This document shows positions 23,968 to 33,460 of a DNA stretch of 64,000 bases, one piece after another. The notes beneath the pieces were generated by a model. It was not told the DNA's origin and did no database searches. It worked only from the letters and a program-made list of their open reading frames with translations. The stretch is taken from positions 76,131,569 through 76,195,568 of the forward strand of contig NC_073745.1 of the NCBI RefSeq assembly GCF_029784135.1. Reading direction: 5' to 3'. Positions within the stretch are counted from its first letter, which is position 1. Every line of letters begins with the position of its first letter. The translations under genes and the position numbers were made by a program. Source of the stretch: Toxorhynchites rutilus septentrionalis. Its lineage: Eukaryota; Arthropoda; Insecta; Diptera; Culicidae.

Positions 23968-26720
23968 TGAAGCCGGTAGACGATGTTGTTATTTTCTTTT
24001 CGAAATTGTTCGAAATGTTGGACAAAGGTCAAGGGACCGAAAGGAAATAAAAGGAGTGCGTCATTGAATGGAGAAAAAGACACTTGGATTCCGAATTTGG
24101 GTGGGAGTGACCATATGATTCACCGACGAGAGTGGTTTGAAGGATTTCACTGAACTATCCGTAGAGACGACAAGTGGAAATGGCGGTAAGATCGTGGGTC
24201 GAGGAAATATAAACAATGGGGATTCCTGGAGGTTCATGTGCATTTATTTTCGTCAGGAAAAGCCATGGATCGAGGTTATCGATTGAAGTCAGACAACAAG
24301 CGGTGCAAATTCCTGAAAGATGGAATACAAAATAAAAAGTGATGAAAAAATGGAAATATCAGTGCATGAAACGAGAGTTTTTACTAAACAAAAATATAGA
24401 TTCCATAGATGAGGATTTTTTCGATGAGATGGCTATTTAACAACAGCGAGCTGTACCATATACACCGGAGCAAAATGGGTGCGCGGAAAGAAGAGTTGAG
24501 AAAAATTTCACAGTGTACTCAAAACGAATGGACACTAAGTTTTGGGAAGAGCAGTTAATTTGCAAGTTCAGGTTCTTTCACGGTCGCCATGTGATTGATT
24601 TCGTCTTTTTGTTATTTTCGAAGAATAAAGCGCAACTAGATGAAGATACAGAATGAATTTATTCAATATAATTTCTTACCGCTACGAATGTGTTTCCTAA
24701 CTCTACATAATTCTACAAATGTAGAAATAAGTGGGAGGTGCCTGGACTACGCGATCAGGCCAATCGACAATTGTTGTTTGCCACATGTGGTTAAACATAA
24801 TTCGATTCTCACAGCGGGTTACCATGTAAGTTTTGTAAATTGATCTTCTTGCTTGCGTGGTCTCGCTGGGTTCTCTGGTGCAATTAATTTATTGGTAATG
24901 TGAACAACCTTAGATAAATGGATATCACTAAAGGGCAATGTAGTCAAAAGGGAAAACTTTCATGGGAAGATTTTGAAATGAATTGTTGAGATGCGATTTG
25001 ATACTTTGGATATGATGTTCAGTCACGCCACGTGCCCAATCGAACTGGAACATCACAGTTGAAAACAAGTCACCATATGGGTTGTGGTTTAAAAAAAAGG
25101 TAAAAATAAATTCTTTGCGGATTTTCGGGTCAGAGGTGTTCGTACCTGTGCGATAAAAACTAGACTCAAAGTCAATAAAATGTATATTCGTCGGTTATGA
25201 TGACCATTCCATGGGGTAATCGAGTCTGGAATCCTGAGACGAGCAAAGTTCAAATCGTCTGTTATATTATTTTCCGTCCGGAAAAATCATTATTATCACT
25301 TGATACCGGAAATAATAAAAAGAAAGCCGATGAGTTTGCGAATAATGAAGATGAACTGAGCGCGAAGGAAGAACAAGAGCGAAGAGATTGTGGAGCAATA
25401 TGTGATCTTGACGATAGAAATGTAATCAGCCATCGTTTGCGAGATAGTTGATGTTGTACCACAGCAGATCATATTGCAATGTTAACAATCAATGTGGATC
25501 CACAGACTTATGAGCAAGCGAAGAAATCAGATAATCACGTACAATGGCAGCAAGCAATGGACGAAGAATACAACTCACTTGTTAAAAAGTTGATGGTTCT
25601 GAGCACGGAGGCACGGACGCGATCTTTACATAGGACTTTGATTGTGTGTAGTAATTGAGACCTTTTCCAAGTTCTAAATCAACAGCCAGTTAAATTCATT
25701 CTTTGCATTTTTTTACATAACCAAAAAACATGCTCGATATAATTACATCCTGGACCACAATTCCATAAATTGTTAGTAGCAAGACCTACACGTGAAAACG
25801 TGAATTGAGCACGAATTGATTGGACAACAACCCGAACTTCAATCTAATAAAATTTCTATCGACGTTTAACCTTTTGAGCCAGGCTCTCGTCAAATCTTTG
25901 GGGAGTATAGAGTGAAATCATCCAATATCATCTTCAAGATCATTCCTAAATCATCCATCCATTGATTTTGACAACTGATAAATGCCTATTATCGGCAAAT
26001 CGAGAATAATTCATAATACGCATCTAATCAATTGTAGGCGAAAAGATTCCTCGTTGCGTTATGGGGGAAAACGAGGCTAGTAAAATCGAAAAAAACATAC
26101 TCATTTGAATTGTCAAATTGTTGACTTTATTTTTACTATATTCACTGTTCATGTCTTGAGCCAAAAAAATTCTGGATAAATTTCCTGTCCAATGGTATAT
26201 AACACAACATATGTCACGATAACGATTTTGAGTAATATGCGTTTGAAAACTCTTAATGAATTAACGAAATTTAATTTCTAAGCAATGCAAATCATTTCCA
26301 TGTGTTTTTGTGCGCAGAATTTGGGTGATTTTGAGGCAGATGCAGATATAAGGTTTCCGTATCGGGAGGCAGTTGGGAGTTCAATGTATCTGGCAGTGGC
26401 AACAAGACCGGACATATATTGGAATTGTTGGAAATACGAGTTAATATCCGGTGAAACCCACTGCAGCTCATGTCAATGCATTAAAACGTATTTTGAAGTA
26501 CATTCGCGGCACAATGAACATGGGAATTTATTTCAAGTCTGGAAATGATGTATTTTTCAGTTGATATAGCGATGCAGATTATGCTGGAGATCTCGTCATT
26601 AGAAGATCTACATCTGGCTGTGTATTTAAGCTAGGAATTAGTATTATCAGTTGGGGCTCGGAGCGTGAAAGATCTGTAGACAACAGAATCCGAGTACATG
26701 ACAGCAGCATATGCCTCAAA
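23968..26720 (+). pseudogene. Ty1/copia retrotransposon fossil in the ninaC intron
   Basis: Scattered + strand pieces occur in the order expected for a copia polyprotein. A protease-like WIPNLGGSDHMIHRREWF lies near 24088-24141. An integrase C-terminal motif VPYTPEQNGCAERR lies near 24455-24497. A pre-RT segment HVQWQQAMDEEYNSLVKK lies near 25539-25591. The C-terminal RT/RNase H region is at about 26340-26700 (PYREAVGSSMYLAVATRPDI, then SDADYAGD). Stops, frameshifts and unrelated sequence (25700-26280) interrupt it and no LTR pair is visible. The central polymerase motifs were not found. It is sense-oriented with respect to ninaC. Confidence 0.75.
26060..26280. repeat. Dispersed repeat, copy 1 (inverted copy at 33270-33460)
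   Basis: Shared features include TTTTTACTATATTCACTGTT, AACACAACATATGTC and GAGTAATATGCGTTTGAAAA. All of them recur in reverse complement at 33280-33450. It interrupts the copia remnant. The element type is unknown. Confidence 0.65.
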
Positions 26721-26878
26721 AGAGCTCAGTTGATTGAATTTGAAAATTAAATGAGCTGTTGAAACAAAAATTAAATACTCCGACACTTAGTTTTGTGCTC
26801 GCAACGAACACAGTTCTGTTTTATCCCCCATATAAACACAAAACAGTTGAAATATTCTTAAAGCTCCTTTTCCCACAG

Positions 26879-27029
26879 GAATACATGGCTGAGGGGATTC
26901 CGGTGGACCTGGTTGAGTTTGCAGACAATCGTCCAGTTCTGGATATGCTATTGAGTCGCCCTCTCGGATTACTCGCTCTTCTAGATGAAGAATCTCGTTT
27001 TCCAAGGTCCAACGATCGATCACTCATCG
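26879..27029 (+). CDS. ninaC: ninaC exon: motor, lower-50K region
   Basis: Acceptor TTTTCCCACAG ends at 26878. Translation gives [18 protein letters not shown]... to DRSLI plus one base (residues 650-699). Donor is CATCG|GTAACA. The sequence fits the conserved myosin stretch between the relay helix and the actin-binding region ([11 protein letters not shown]). The 3' intron is only 91 bp and ends in a TTC microsatellite. The upstream intron is the 6.2-kb transposon-rich one. Confidence 0.94.
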
Positions 27030-27072
27030 GTAACATCCTCACTCATAAATGTTCCGAACAGATAATGGCAAC

Positions 27073-27107
27073 CTTCTTCTTCTTCTTCTTCTTCTTCTTC
27101 TTCTTCT
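27073..27107 (+). repeat. (CTT)n microsatellite forming the pyrimidine tract of a splice acceptor
   Basis: Thirty-five bases of CTT units lie 10-45 bp upstream of the acceptor at 27120 (CCGTTCACAG). In this 91-bp intron it supplies essentially the whole polypyrimidine tract. Length changes here could affect splicing of the motor exon; that consequence is inference. Confidence 0.9.
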
Positions 27108-27120
27108 AAACCGTTCACAG

Positions 27121-27413
27121 AGAAGTTCCACAACAACATCAAGTCGAAATTCTACCAACGACCAAAGTCGGATGCCGTGTGCTTCGCGATCCACCACTTT
27201 GCCGGTCGGGTGGTCTACCAGGCGGACGGATTCCTGGAGAAGAACCGCAACTTCCTGCCGGCAGAGATTATCCAGCTCATCCGCCAGAGTCAGTATGACA
27301 TGATTCGTTTCCTGTTCCAGTGTCCCATAACTAAAACAGGTAACCTGTACTCTGCTATCCACGACACCGGATCGCGCCAGAATGTGTCCAACCTGATTAA
27401 GGTGGATACAAAG
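27121..27413 (+). CDS. ninaC: ninaC exon: motor, actin-binding and loop region
   Basis: The first two bases complete the codon split by the previous donor (G|AG), giving EKFHNNIKSKFYQRPKSDAV. It continues through FAIHHFAGRVVYQADGFLEKN, a very conserved myosin segment, to NLIKVDTK (residues 700-797). Donor ACAAAG|GTGGGT, ending in phase 0. Joining across the 66-bp following intron gives an uninterrupted motor. Confidence 0.95.
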
Positions 27414-27479
27414 GTGGGTTGGGTTGAGTTTAGGGGGTTCTCGGTACTATGATATTAATACACTCCGTCTTCGCCACAG

Positions 27480-27754
27480 GAAAAGTTCAACTCTCGCGGA
27501 CTTGCATCGCAATCGAGAGCTCAGCAGACGGTGGCCACCTACTTTCGCTACTCGTTGATGGATCTGTTGCAGAAGATGGTCACCGGGACGCCCCAGTTCA
27601 TCCGCTGCATCAAGCCGAACGACATGAAGGCAGCGAAGAGCTTCGAGCCCGCCAAAGTGCTGAAGCAGCTGCGCTACACCGGAGTCCTGGAGACGATTCG
27701 GATCCGCCAACATGGGTTCAGCCATCGTCTGACGTTCGCTGAGTTCTTGAAAAG
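27480..27754 (+). CDS. ninaC: ninaC exon: motor SH1/converter region
   Basis: Acceptor TCTTCGCCACAG ends at 27479. Translation [16 protein letters not shown]..., then [12 protein letters not shown] and [19 protein letters not shown], the strongly conserved actin-binding and SH1-helix region (residues 798-888, split codon at 889). Loop 2 is short, without the long inserts of some class III myosins. Donor GAAAAG|GTACGT. Confidence 0.96.
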
Positions 27755-27815
27755 GTACGTACGGGGCGTTTTGGGTGATCGATAGATCCTTATTGTTATG
27801 TTCTTCCCTTTCCAG

Positions 27816-27981
27816 ATACTACTTCCTCGGCTACGGATTCGAGGAACGCGTCGTCGCTAGCCGAGAATCGTGTCGTTTACTTTTAGTGCGTCTAAAAATG
27901 GATGGATGGGCTCTCGGGAAATCCAAGGTGTTCCTCAAGTACTATCACATTGAGTATCTCTCGAAGCTGTACGAGGAACAC
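27816..27981 (+). CDS. ninaC: ninaC exon: converter and lever-arm start
   Basis: Acceptor CCCTTTCCAG ends at 27815. The exon completes R and reads YYFLGYGFEERVV... KMDGWALGKSKVFLKYYHIEYLSKLYEEH (residues 889-944). GKSKVFLKY is the classic end of the myosin head before the IQ region. Donor GAACAC|GTGAGT, phase 0. Confidence 0.95.
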
Positions 27982-28042
27982 GTGAGTACACACCTCTCTC
28001 TCTGATTGTGACCCATCACTCACCAGATATTCCTTCCCATAG

Positions 28043-28277
28043 GTTGGTAAAATCATTTTGGTGCAAGCTTGCGTACGTCGTTGGTTGGCGAAGTCTCACT
28101 TCAAACGTGAGAAGCAACAGGTGCTGGCAATGAGTGCCGTCACTCTACAGAAGCACGTTCGTGGCTGGCTGACGCGGCGACGCATGAACAAGCTCATGCG
28201 CGAGAGGAAGGAGAAGGAACGTCTTGAGCAGGAGCGGCTCGAGAAAGAGCGGCTGGCTAGGGAAAAGAAGAACAATG
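28043..28277 (+). CDS. ninaC: ninaC exon: IQ motifs 1-2 and charged helix
   Basis: Acceptor TCCTTCCCATAG ends at 28042. Translation starts VGKIILVQACVRRWLAKSHF (IQ-like motif 1, about residues 948-968), followed by AVTLQKHVRGWLTRRRMNKL (IQ-like motif 2, about 976-995). A highly charged, probably single-alpha-helix stretch of Lys/Arg/Glu follows (996-1022). IQ motifs bind calmodulin, consistent with NINAC as a calmodulin-binding photoreceptor myosin. The donor AACAATG|GTGATA leads into a 63-bp intron without in-frame stops. The alternative, reading straight through, cannot be excluded. Confidence 0.92.
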
Positions 28278-28340
28278 GTGATACTCAACATTTAAAAGTC
28301 AACAGAACAAACCTTATAGAATTATTAAAAATATTTTCAG
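28278..28340 (+). other. 63-bp stop-free intron (or optional 21-codon cassette)
   Basis: It has GTGATA at the start and AAAATATTTTCAG at the end, is AT-rich unlike the flanking exons, and has a length divisible by three with no stop in the reading frame. Splicing joins AAT G|AA CAA to give NNEQNKVKQ. Retention would insert 21 residues. AT content and consensus ends favour a true intron. Confidence 0.75.
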
Positions 28341-28998
28341 AACAAAACAAGGTGAAACAGGCCCTCGCCAAGGCGAAGTTGATCCATCAGTACACCAACA
28401 ACGAGTTGAACAAACCCTCGGAGAAACACTCGGTCGATGTGAACAACAAGGAGAACGAAAAGGCAGCCATCGTTATCCAGAGTTACTACCGAGGTTACAC
28501 CATCCGCAAGATGAAACTGACGCCGGAGATGGAAGCCAAGACCAAGTACATTCTCGGGATCGCCAAGAACCGGGTCGAAGCCCAGCGAATGATGCAGAAG
28601 GAGGGTTTCTCCAAGGAGGATGCCGCCCGGATCATCCAACGGTTCTATAGAACCCACAAGAGCAAGAAGAGCAGCAATCGGGAGAGCAGCCGTCGGAAGG
28701 GACAAGCCCCCCAACCCGTGAAACCTCTCTCGGCCAAGGATCAGCAGGTGGATCTGATAGCCTTCTCACAGAACGTGCATATGCTGAACCAGGAAGTGCA
28801 CAAAAATCTGCGCGCCAATAAGACCGGTGTGCCGTTGGAGGCCATAGAAAAGCTCCCTAACGACTATAAGCGGCCGCCGGGATTTGTGTTGGTTCCTGGC
28901 CTGTTGGGGACAGTCCCCGGTGGAGAGTTCACCAAGTATAGCTCTTTCCGCACTGGAGTCGACTGTGACCATGAGATGACCAAAGAACTAATTCAAAG
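28341..28998 (+). CDS. ninaC: ninaC exon: IQ motifs 3-4 and linker; last common exon
   Basis: Gives 219 codons (residues 1023-1241) plus two bases. Two further IQ-like motifs are visible: AAIVIQSYYRGYTIRKMK (about 1064-1081) and AARIIQRFYRTHKSKK (about 1117-1132). A basic Ser/Arg/Lys-rich linker follows, then a more ordered segment including EAIEKLPNDYKRPPGFVLVP and FTKYSSFRTGVDCDHEM. The donor CAAAG|GTAAGA lies in phase 2. If the donor is not used, a TAA follows at once, so one of two downstream acceptors must be chosen: 29091 (short tail) or 38841 (long tail). Both restore the frame. Confidence 0.94.
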
Positions 28999-29090
28999 GT
29001 AAGATATACATTTTCACCCAGTGAAAACTAAACTTGTTTTTAACAATTGCTTTTTATCTGGCACAAAAAAAATTGATAAACAAATTGAAG

Positions 29091-29256
29091 CCCTTCTTCG
29101 TCGAACGAATTCGACGATATCTCGCCGTGGGACATGCCATTCTACGAACTGGAGCGGCACCTCCGTTCGCAAAGGTTTTTACAACTGTTTCTGGCTCTGC
29201 TATTGGCGTTCATGCTGTTCGGTTGGTTTTTCCTGTGGGTGTATAGCTGGGGATGA
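29091..29256 (+). CDS. ninaC: ninaC alternative last exon: short tail ending in a membrane-anchor-like segment
   Basis: Joined to the 28998 donor across a 92-bp intron, this exon gives 55 codons and a TGA at 29254-29256. It starts SPSSSNEFDDISPWDM, continues PFYELERHLRSQR, then FLQLFLALLLAFMLFGWFF and a few more aromatic and aliphatic residues before a C-terminal SWG. The hydrophobic run of about 22-24 residues sits at the extreme C-terminus after a basic patch, as in tail-anchored proteins. Codon composition in this frame is GC-rich and stop-free. The acceptor (AAATTGAAG) has a weak pyrimidine tract, as alternative exons often do. Fly NINAC also has a short (p132) and a long (p174) form, but whether this exon corresponds to the p132 tail cannot be settled here. 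Confidence 0.82.
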
Positions 29257-29623
29257 GAGTGGAAGGATGTGCGTGCGAGCGAGAGCGAGTGATGGCCGAT
29301 CGTGGGGAAAACCAAACCAAACAAACCTTCGCTTGGATGCTGGATGCTCGTAACAAGCTAGTTGTAGCACGGCAAAGCGTGAGGTTCGTTGAGGGAAGAA
29401 TTTATCCCGCGATAGCGGCGGTTTTCCGTGATATATTTGCTAGTTTTAGTTTCGCTGCGTCCATGCTTCTCGTAAGCTTGATAAATGTTGTATCATTCAT
29501 TCGTATCATTCGTACCATTTACCGTGGATATTTTACCGGTATTCAAGAATCCCCAGTTTATCATTTGAGTGTGCTTCTCTACGAAATGTGTCAATCTATT
29601 GGATATGATATAGACATTAATAG

Positions 29624-29629
29624 AATAAA
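29624..29629 (+). promoter_or_regulatory. Candidate poly(A) signal for the short ninaC transcript
   Basis: AATAAA 368 bp after the short-form stop codon. The 3' UTR would span 29257 to about 29650. No other canonical signal is nearer. This is sequence-based only. Confidence 0.45.
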
Positions 29630-29659
29630 AAGTAAAATTTCTTTCAGTTCACAGAATTG

Positions 29660-30285
29660 AGATATATCATGTTCCACTCCTTCTTTCCTTTAAGCAAAAA
29701 GCTTCGCAAGACTTTTGGGATTTTTTAAATTCCCATTCCAATTATCATGCTTCGCGATGCTTTACCCACCCTTCAAATTGAGCTTGTGGCTTCAATGTCG
29801 ATATAAGTCCCTTTCGTATCTGAATTCTAGACTATCGAAATGCAACATCCAATAACCATGCTACTGTTTTAGGAAAAACATTGTGATTCATATTTATATA
29901 ACTATGTTTCACTTCTCGTAAATTACCAATAGTTAAATGCATTCCTACCAGGCAAAATGGTCCACCTGAATTTCTCGGAAATCAGCATGAATACAAATGT
30001 AAATGTTTTATTGAATCCGGTTTCCGATATATTTTTATATTATTTCTGCGAGTATTTTTTGATTATCGGGTGTTGAGTGATGAAAGAAAGGAGACATTTA
30101 CTTTCTTAATTCGATATTTTCTGCTTCAGATTGGTTCTAGGACTGTGTGTGCTGTTAGAAGGATATTCTGATGGAAGAAACAAACTTATGTAATATTCTC
30201 AAATATTCTCAAAATTAAAATTCATTTTTTTTAAATATGTTTTCTTTTTAAATTCAGAAAAATAGATATGAATAGCCCTTACCAT
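29660..30285. other. AT-rich intronic DNA, no feature recognised
   Basis: No reading frame, tRNA-like or repeat structure that I can assign. It lies in the intron between the last common exon and the first long-tail exon. Confidence 0.4.
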
Positions 30286-30289
30286 TTTC

Positions 30290-31060
30290 AACAAATCACT
30301 CATACATCGCAAGATAGGCACTTTTGAAGTAAACGAGTTTTAATAAAATCTGACACTTTGTCCAATACACTTCATTGCTATCTTGAGTGTAAACAAAATT
30401 AGGACCAGTTGTATTTTTTTCAGAGAAAGCATGGAAAGTTGTTGTAGGAGAAACTTTTTCCCTGTAAAAGTGCCCATCAAGTGTGTGGGTAACTTGTTGG
30501 AAATTGTAAGGGCCATTCATGCTCCCGTGGCCGACTGGTTAGCGTCAATCCTAACATGCCGGGGGTTCGGGTTCGATTCCCGTTCTGGTCGAGGAAATTT
30601 TTCTTCTAATAAATTTCCTCTGACTTGCACTGTGGTCACGCGTATTCTAGAGCTTGCCACTCAGAATACATTCAAGGCGTGTTATTTGGCATAGAAATCT
30701 CAACTAAGCACTAATGAAAATGACGCAAGTAATACTACGTTGAGACGGCGGAGTTCCTCTAGGAACGTTAGTGCCATATAAGAAGAAGAAGAAGAAGGGC
30801 CATTCATAGAATTTTTTTAGAGAATTTTGAAAAGATACGTTTTTGAGAATAATGAATTTCTATTTTTAAAATATTTTTTAGAATTTTGTAGTTATTCTAG
30901 TTTTTGGATTATAAATTTTTGTGAACAAATAAGAAAAAAAGGCCCTTTTCAAAATTCTTTTTCGAATATTTTAGGTATACTAAGTTGCTCAAATAACCAA
31001 TGTCTACACACCCACAATGTTTCACTGCACAATGCACAATGGTCCAGGAGATGCATTTAA
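30290..31060. mobile_element. Foldback-family element fragment, split by a SINE
   Basis: Sequence on both sides of the Feilai-like SINE matches the foldback element at 62991-63786. Shared pieces include CTGTAAAAGTGCCCATC, ACTAAGTTGCTCAAATAACC (compare CAAAGTTGCTTCAATGACC) and GTTTCACTGCA. The left terminus is not clear. Its right part flows into the large inverted repeat 31010-33175. Confidence 0.55.
30521..30795 (+). mobile_element. Feilai-like tRNA-derived SINE, copy 2
   Basis: The head GCTCCCGTGGCCGACTGGTT with GGTTCGATTCCC, the body and the AAG-rich tail match the 11752 copy. It is flanked by a perfect 12-bp duplication AGGGCCATTCAT (30509-30520 and 30796-30807). It interrupts the foldback-family fragment. 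Confidence 0.9.
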
Positions 31061-33175
31061 ATAGAAATTAGCATTTAGAGCTCGACAGTTATTCTCTAGA
31101 CAAAAACTGTCCTAGACAAAGTTTTTACATATGATAGAACGCTCATTTTAATGTTATCAAAAATAGGGTGACCAAAATAGTCGATGAAAATCAACAAAAT
31201 ATAACTTTCTTATCTTTAGAGTTCGACAATGTTGTAATCCCAGTTATGTGAGATATCTTTGTAGAACAAAGTTTTTATATATTTCTTGAAATAATCGCTA
31301 TAGCGCCTTTTATATGTTACGTTAGGGTCACAATGAAAAAAAAAACATTTTTTTTTCGCTCTAACTTTTATATTTCAAATTCTACATGCAAACTCTGTTC
31401 AAGAGACTTTAAGAGCATACCAATACAAACATTTTGCGATGCAGAACTCGTCAATATCTCAACTTCACTCGTAGTTATTGATATTTCTTCCCAAAAAAAT
31501 GTGCTCTCTTCAATTGTTTGTCATTCTTTCTGGGGAAAGCGTAAACAAATTTTATTGGCGGCATTTGAAAGAGCATATTTAACTCTACATGATGTGTGAT
31601 TTTCAATACTATGTTATTTTTCGTGTTTGAGTAAATTAAAATTGAAATCATGACTTTTTGGGTAAAAAACCATCAATAACTTTGAGTATGATCCCAAAAA
31701 ACAGGCTTTTTTCATTTGTTAGTCATTCTTTTTTGGGCAAACATAAGAAATATTTGTTGACGGAATTTGAAAGAACATATTTCACTCTATATAATATCTG
31801 ATTTTCAAAACAATGTTATTTTGAGTGTTTGAGTAAAATAAAAATGAAATCATTATTTCTTGGATGAAAATGCATCAATAACTATGAGCATGATTAAGAT
31901 ATTGTCCTGCATCGCAAAATGATTGTATCGATAAGCTCTAAAATTCAGAAGACTGTTTTAATGAAGAATTTGAAATATGAAAGTTAAAGCAAAAAAAAAG
32001 ACGTCATCCTAATGCAAATTAGAAAAAAAGCGTTAAATCGATTATTTTAAAAGATAGAAAAAAGGTTTGCTCTACAAAGTTGTTTAAAATAACTGGGGCT
32101 ACAACATTGTTGAACTATGTTTATCTCTATAAAGATAAGAAAGAATTGATGTTTATGTCTATACAGATAAGAAAGTTAGATTTTTCATTTCATCGACAAT
32201 TTTGGTAACCCTATTTTTGATCACAACATAACCCGAAAATATCACAACATAAACATAAAAACATAAAAATGAGCGCTCTATCATATGTAATAACTTTGTC
32301 GAAGACAGTTTTTGTCTAAACAATAAATATCTCCCACAAAGTTATTTTGAGCGCTTTCTATCTGAGTAGCATTAGGGTAACTATGAAAAAACGGGGTTTT
32401 TCACTCTAACTTTTATATTTCAAATTCTACATCAAAATGGCCTTCTTACGACTTTTAGAGATTATCTATACCATCATTTTGCGATGCAGAACAATATCTT
32501 AATCCTGCTCAAAGTTATTGATGGATTTTCATCCAAGAACTAATGATTTCAATTTTATTTTACTCAAACACTCAAAATAACATTGTTTGAAAATCAGATA
32601 TTATATAGAGTGAAATCTGTTCTTTCAAATTCCGTCAACAAATATTTTTTATGTTTGCCCAAAAAAGAATGACTAACCAATGAAAAAAGCCTGTTTTTTG
32701 GGAAGAAATATCAATAATTTTGAGTAAGGTTGAGATATTGACAAGTTCTGTATCGAAAAATGTTTGTATTAGTAAGCTCTAAAAGTCTTTCGAAGACAGT
32801 TTACATGTGAAATTTGAAATATAAAAGTCAGAGCAAAAAAACAGTTTTTGGTGACCCTAACACAACTTAGAAAAAAGGCCCTATATCGGTTATTTCAAGC
32901 GATAGAGGAAAACATTGTTCTAGATAGATATCTCAATTAATTGTAGCTACAACATTGTCGAACTATGTTTTTAGATAGAGAAAAAGATAAGTAAGTTAAA
33001 TTTATTATTTCATCGACAATTTTGGTCAGCCTTTTCTTGATAACATAAAAATTAATGAGTAACAACTTTGTCTAAGACAGTTTTTGTCCAGAGAATAACT
33101 GTGGAGCTCTAAATGCTAATTTCCACTTAAATGCACCTCCTGGACCATTGTGCACTGTTATGTGAGATGGTGCTG
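31010..33175. repeat. About 2.2-kb imperfect inverted repeat (foldback structure)
   Basis: The left arm from 31010 (AATGCACAATGGTCCAGGAG, TTAGCATTTAGAGCTC) is mirrored at the right around 33095-33165 (GAGCTCTAAATGCTAA, CTCCTGGACCATTGTGCA). Inner landmarks also pair: GAGTTCGACAATGTTGTA (31220) with TACAACATTGTCGAACT (32938), and TTTTATATTTCAAATTCTAC (31367) with the inverted equivalent near 32815. The axis lies near 32090-32250. Within each arm a block of about 185-330 bp is duplicated in tandem. No coding frame is supported. Confidence 0.8.
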
Positions 33176-33269
33176 CCAACTCCTAAGACGAGTTGGCTTG
33201 AAATTCGTCTATGGACTTTTGACATAGGACTATGTCTTTGATTTCTATATAGGGGGGTCACTCTACGAA

Positions 33270-33460
33270 AAATGTAACGATTTATTAAGAGTTTTCAAAC
33301 GCATATTACTCAAAATGGTTATTGCGACATATGTTGTGTTATATATCATTAGACAGGAAATTTATCCATATTTTTTTTTGCTTGAACATGAACAGTGAAT
33401 ATAGTAAAAACAAGTAAACAATTTGACGATTTAATTGGATATGTTTTCTTTCGACTGCAC
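33270..33460. repeat. Dispersed repeat, copy 2 (inverted relative to 26060-26280)
   Basis: Contains TTTTCAAACGCATATTACTC, GACATATGTTGTGTTATATA and AACAGTGAATATAGTAAAAA, each the reverse complement of a landmark in the 26060-26280 copy. It lies just beyond the foldback structure. Confidence 0.65.

Noticed and set aside
28058..29002. A single continuous 314-codon coding exon 28058-29002
   Set aside because: It reads through an AT-rich 63-bp segment with consensus splice ends and starts at a GTG/ATG-independent position inside an exon. Two exons (28043-28277 and 28341-28998) fit better.
29253..29660. A 135-codon frame after the short-tail stop
   Set aside because: No recognisable motif, overlaps the presumed 3' UTR, and is not in frame with any ninaC splice product.
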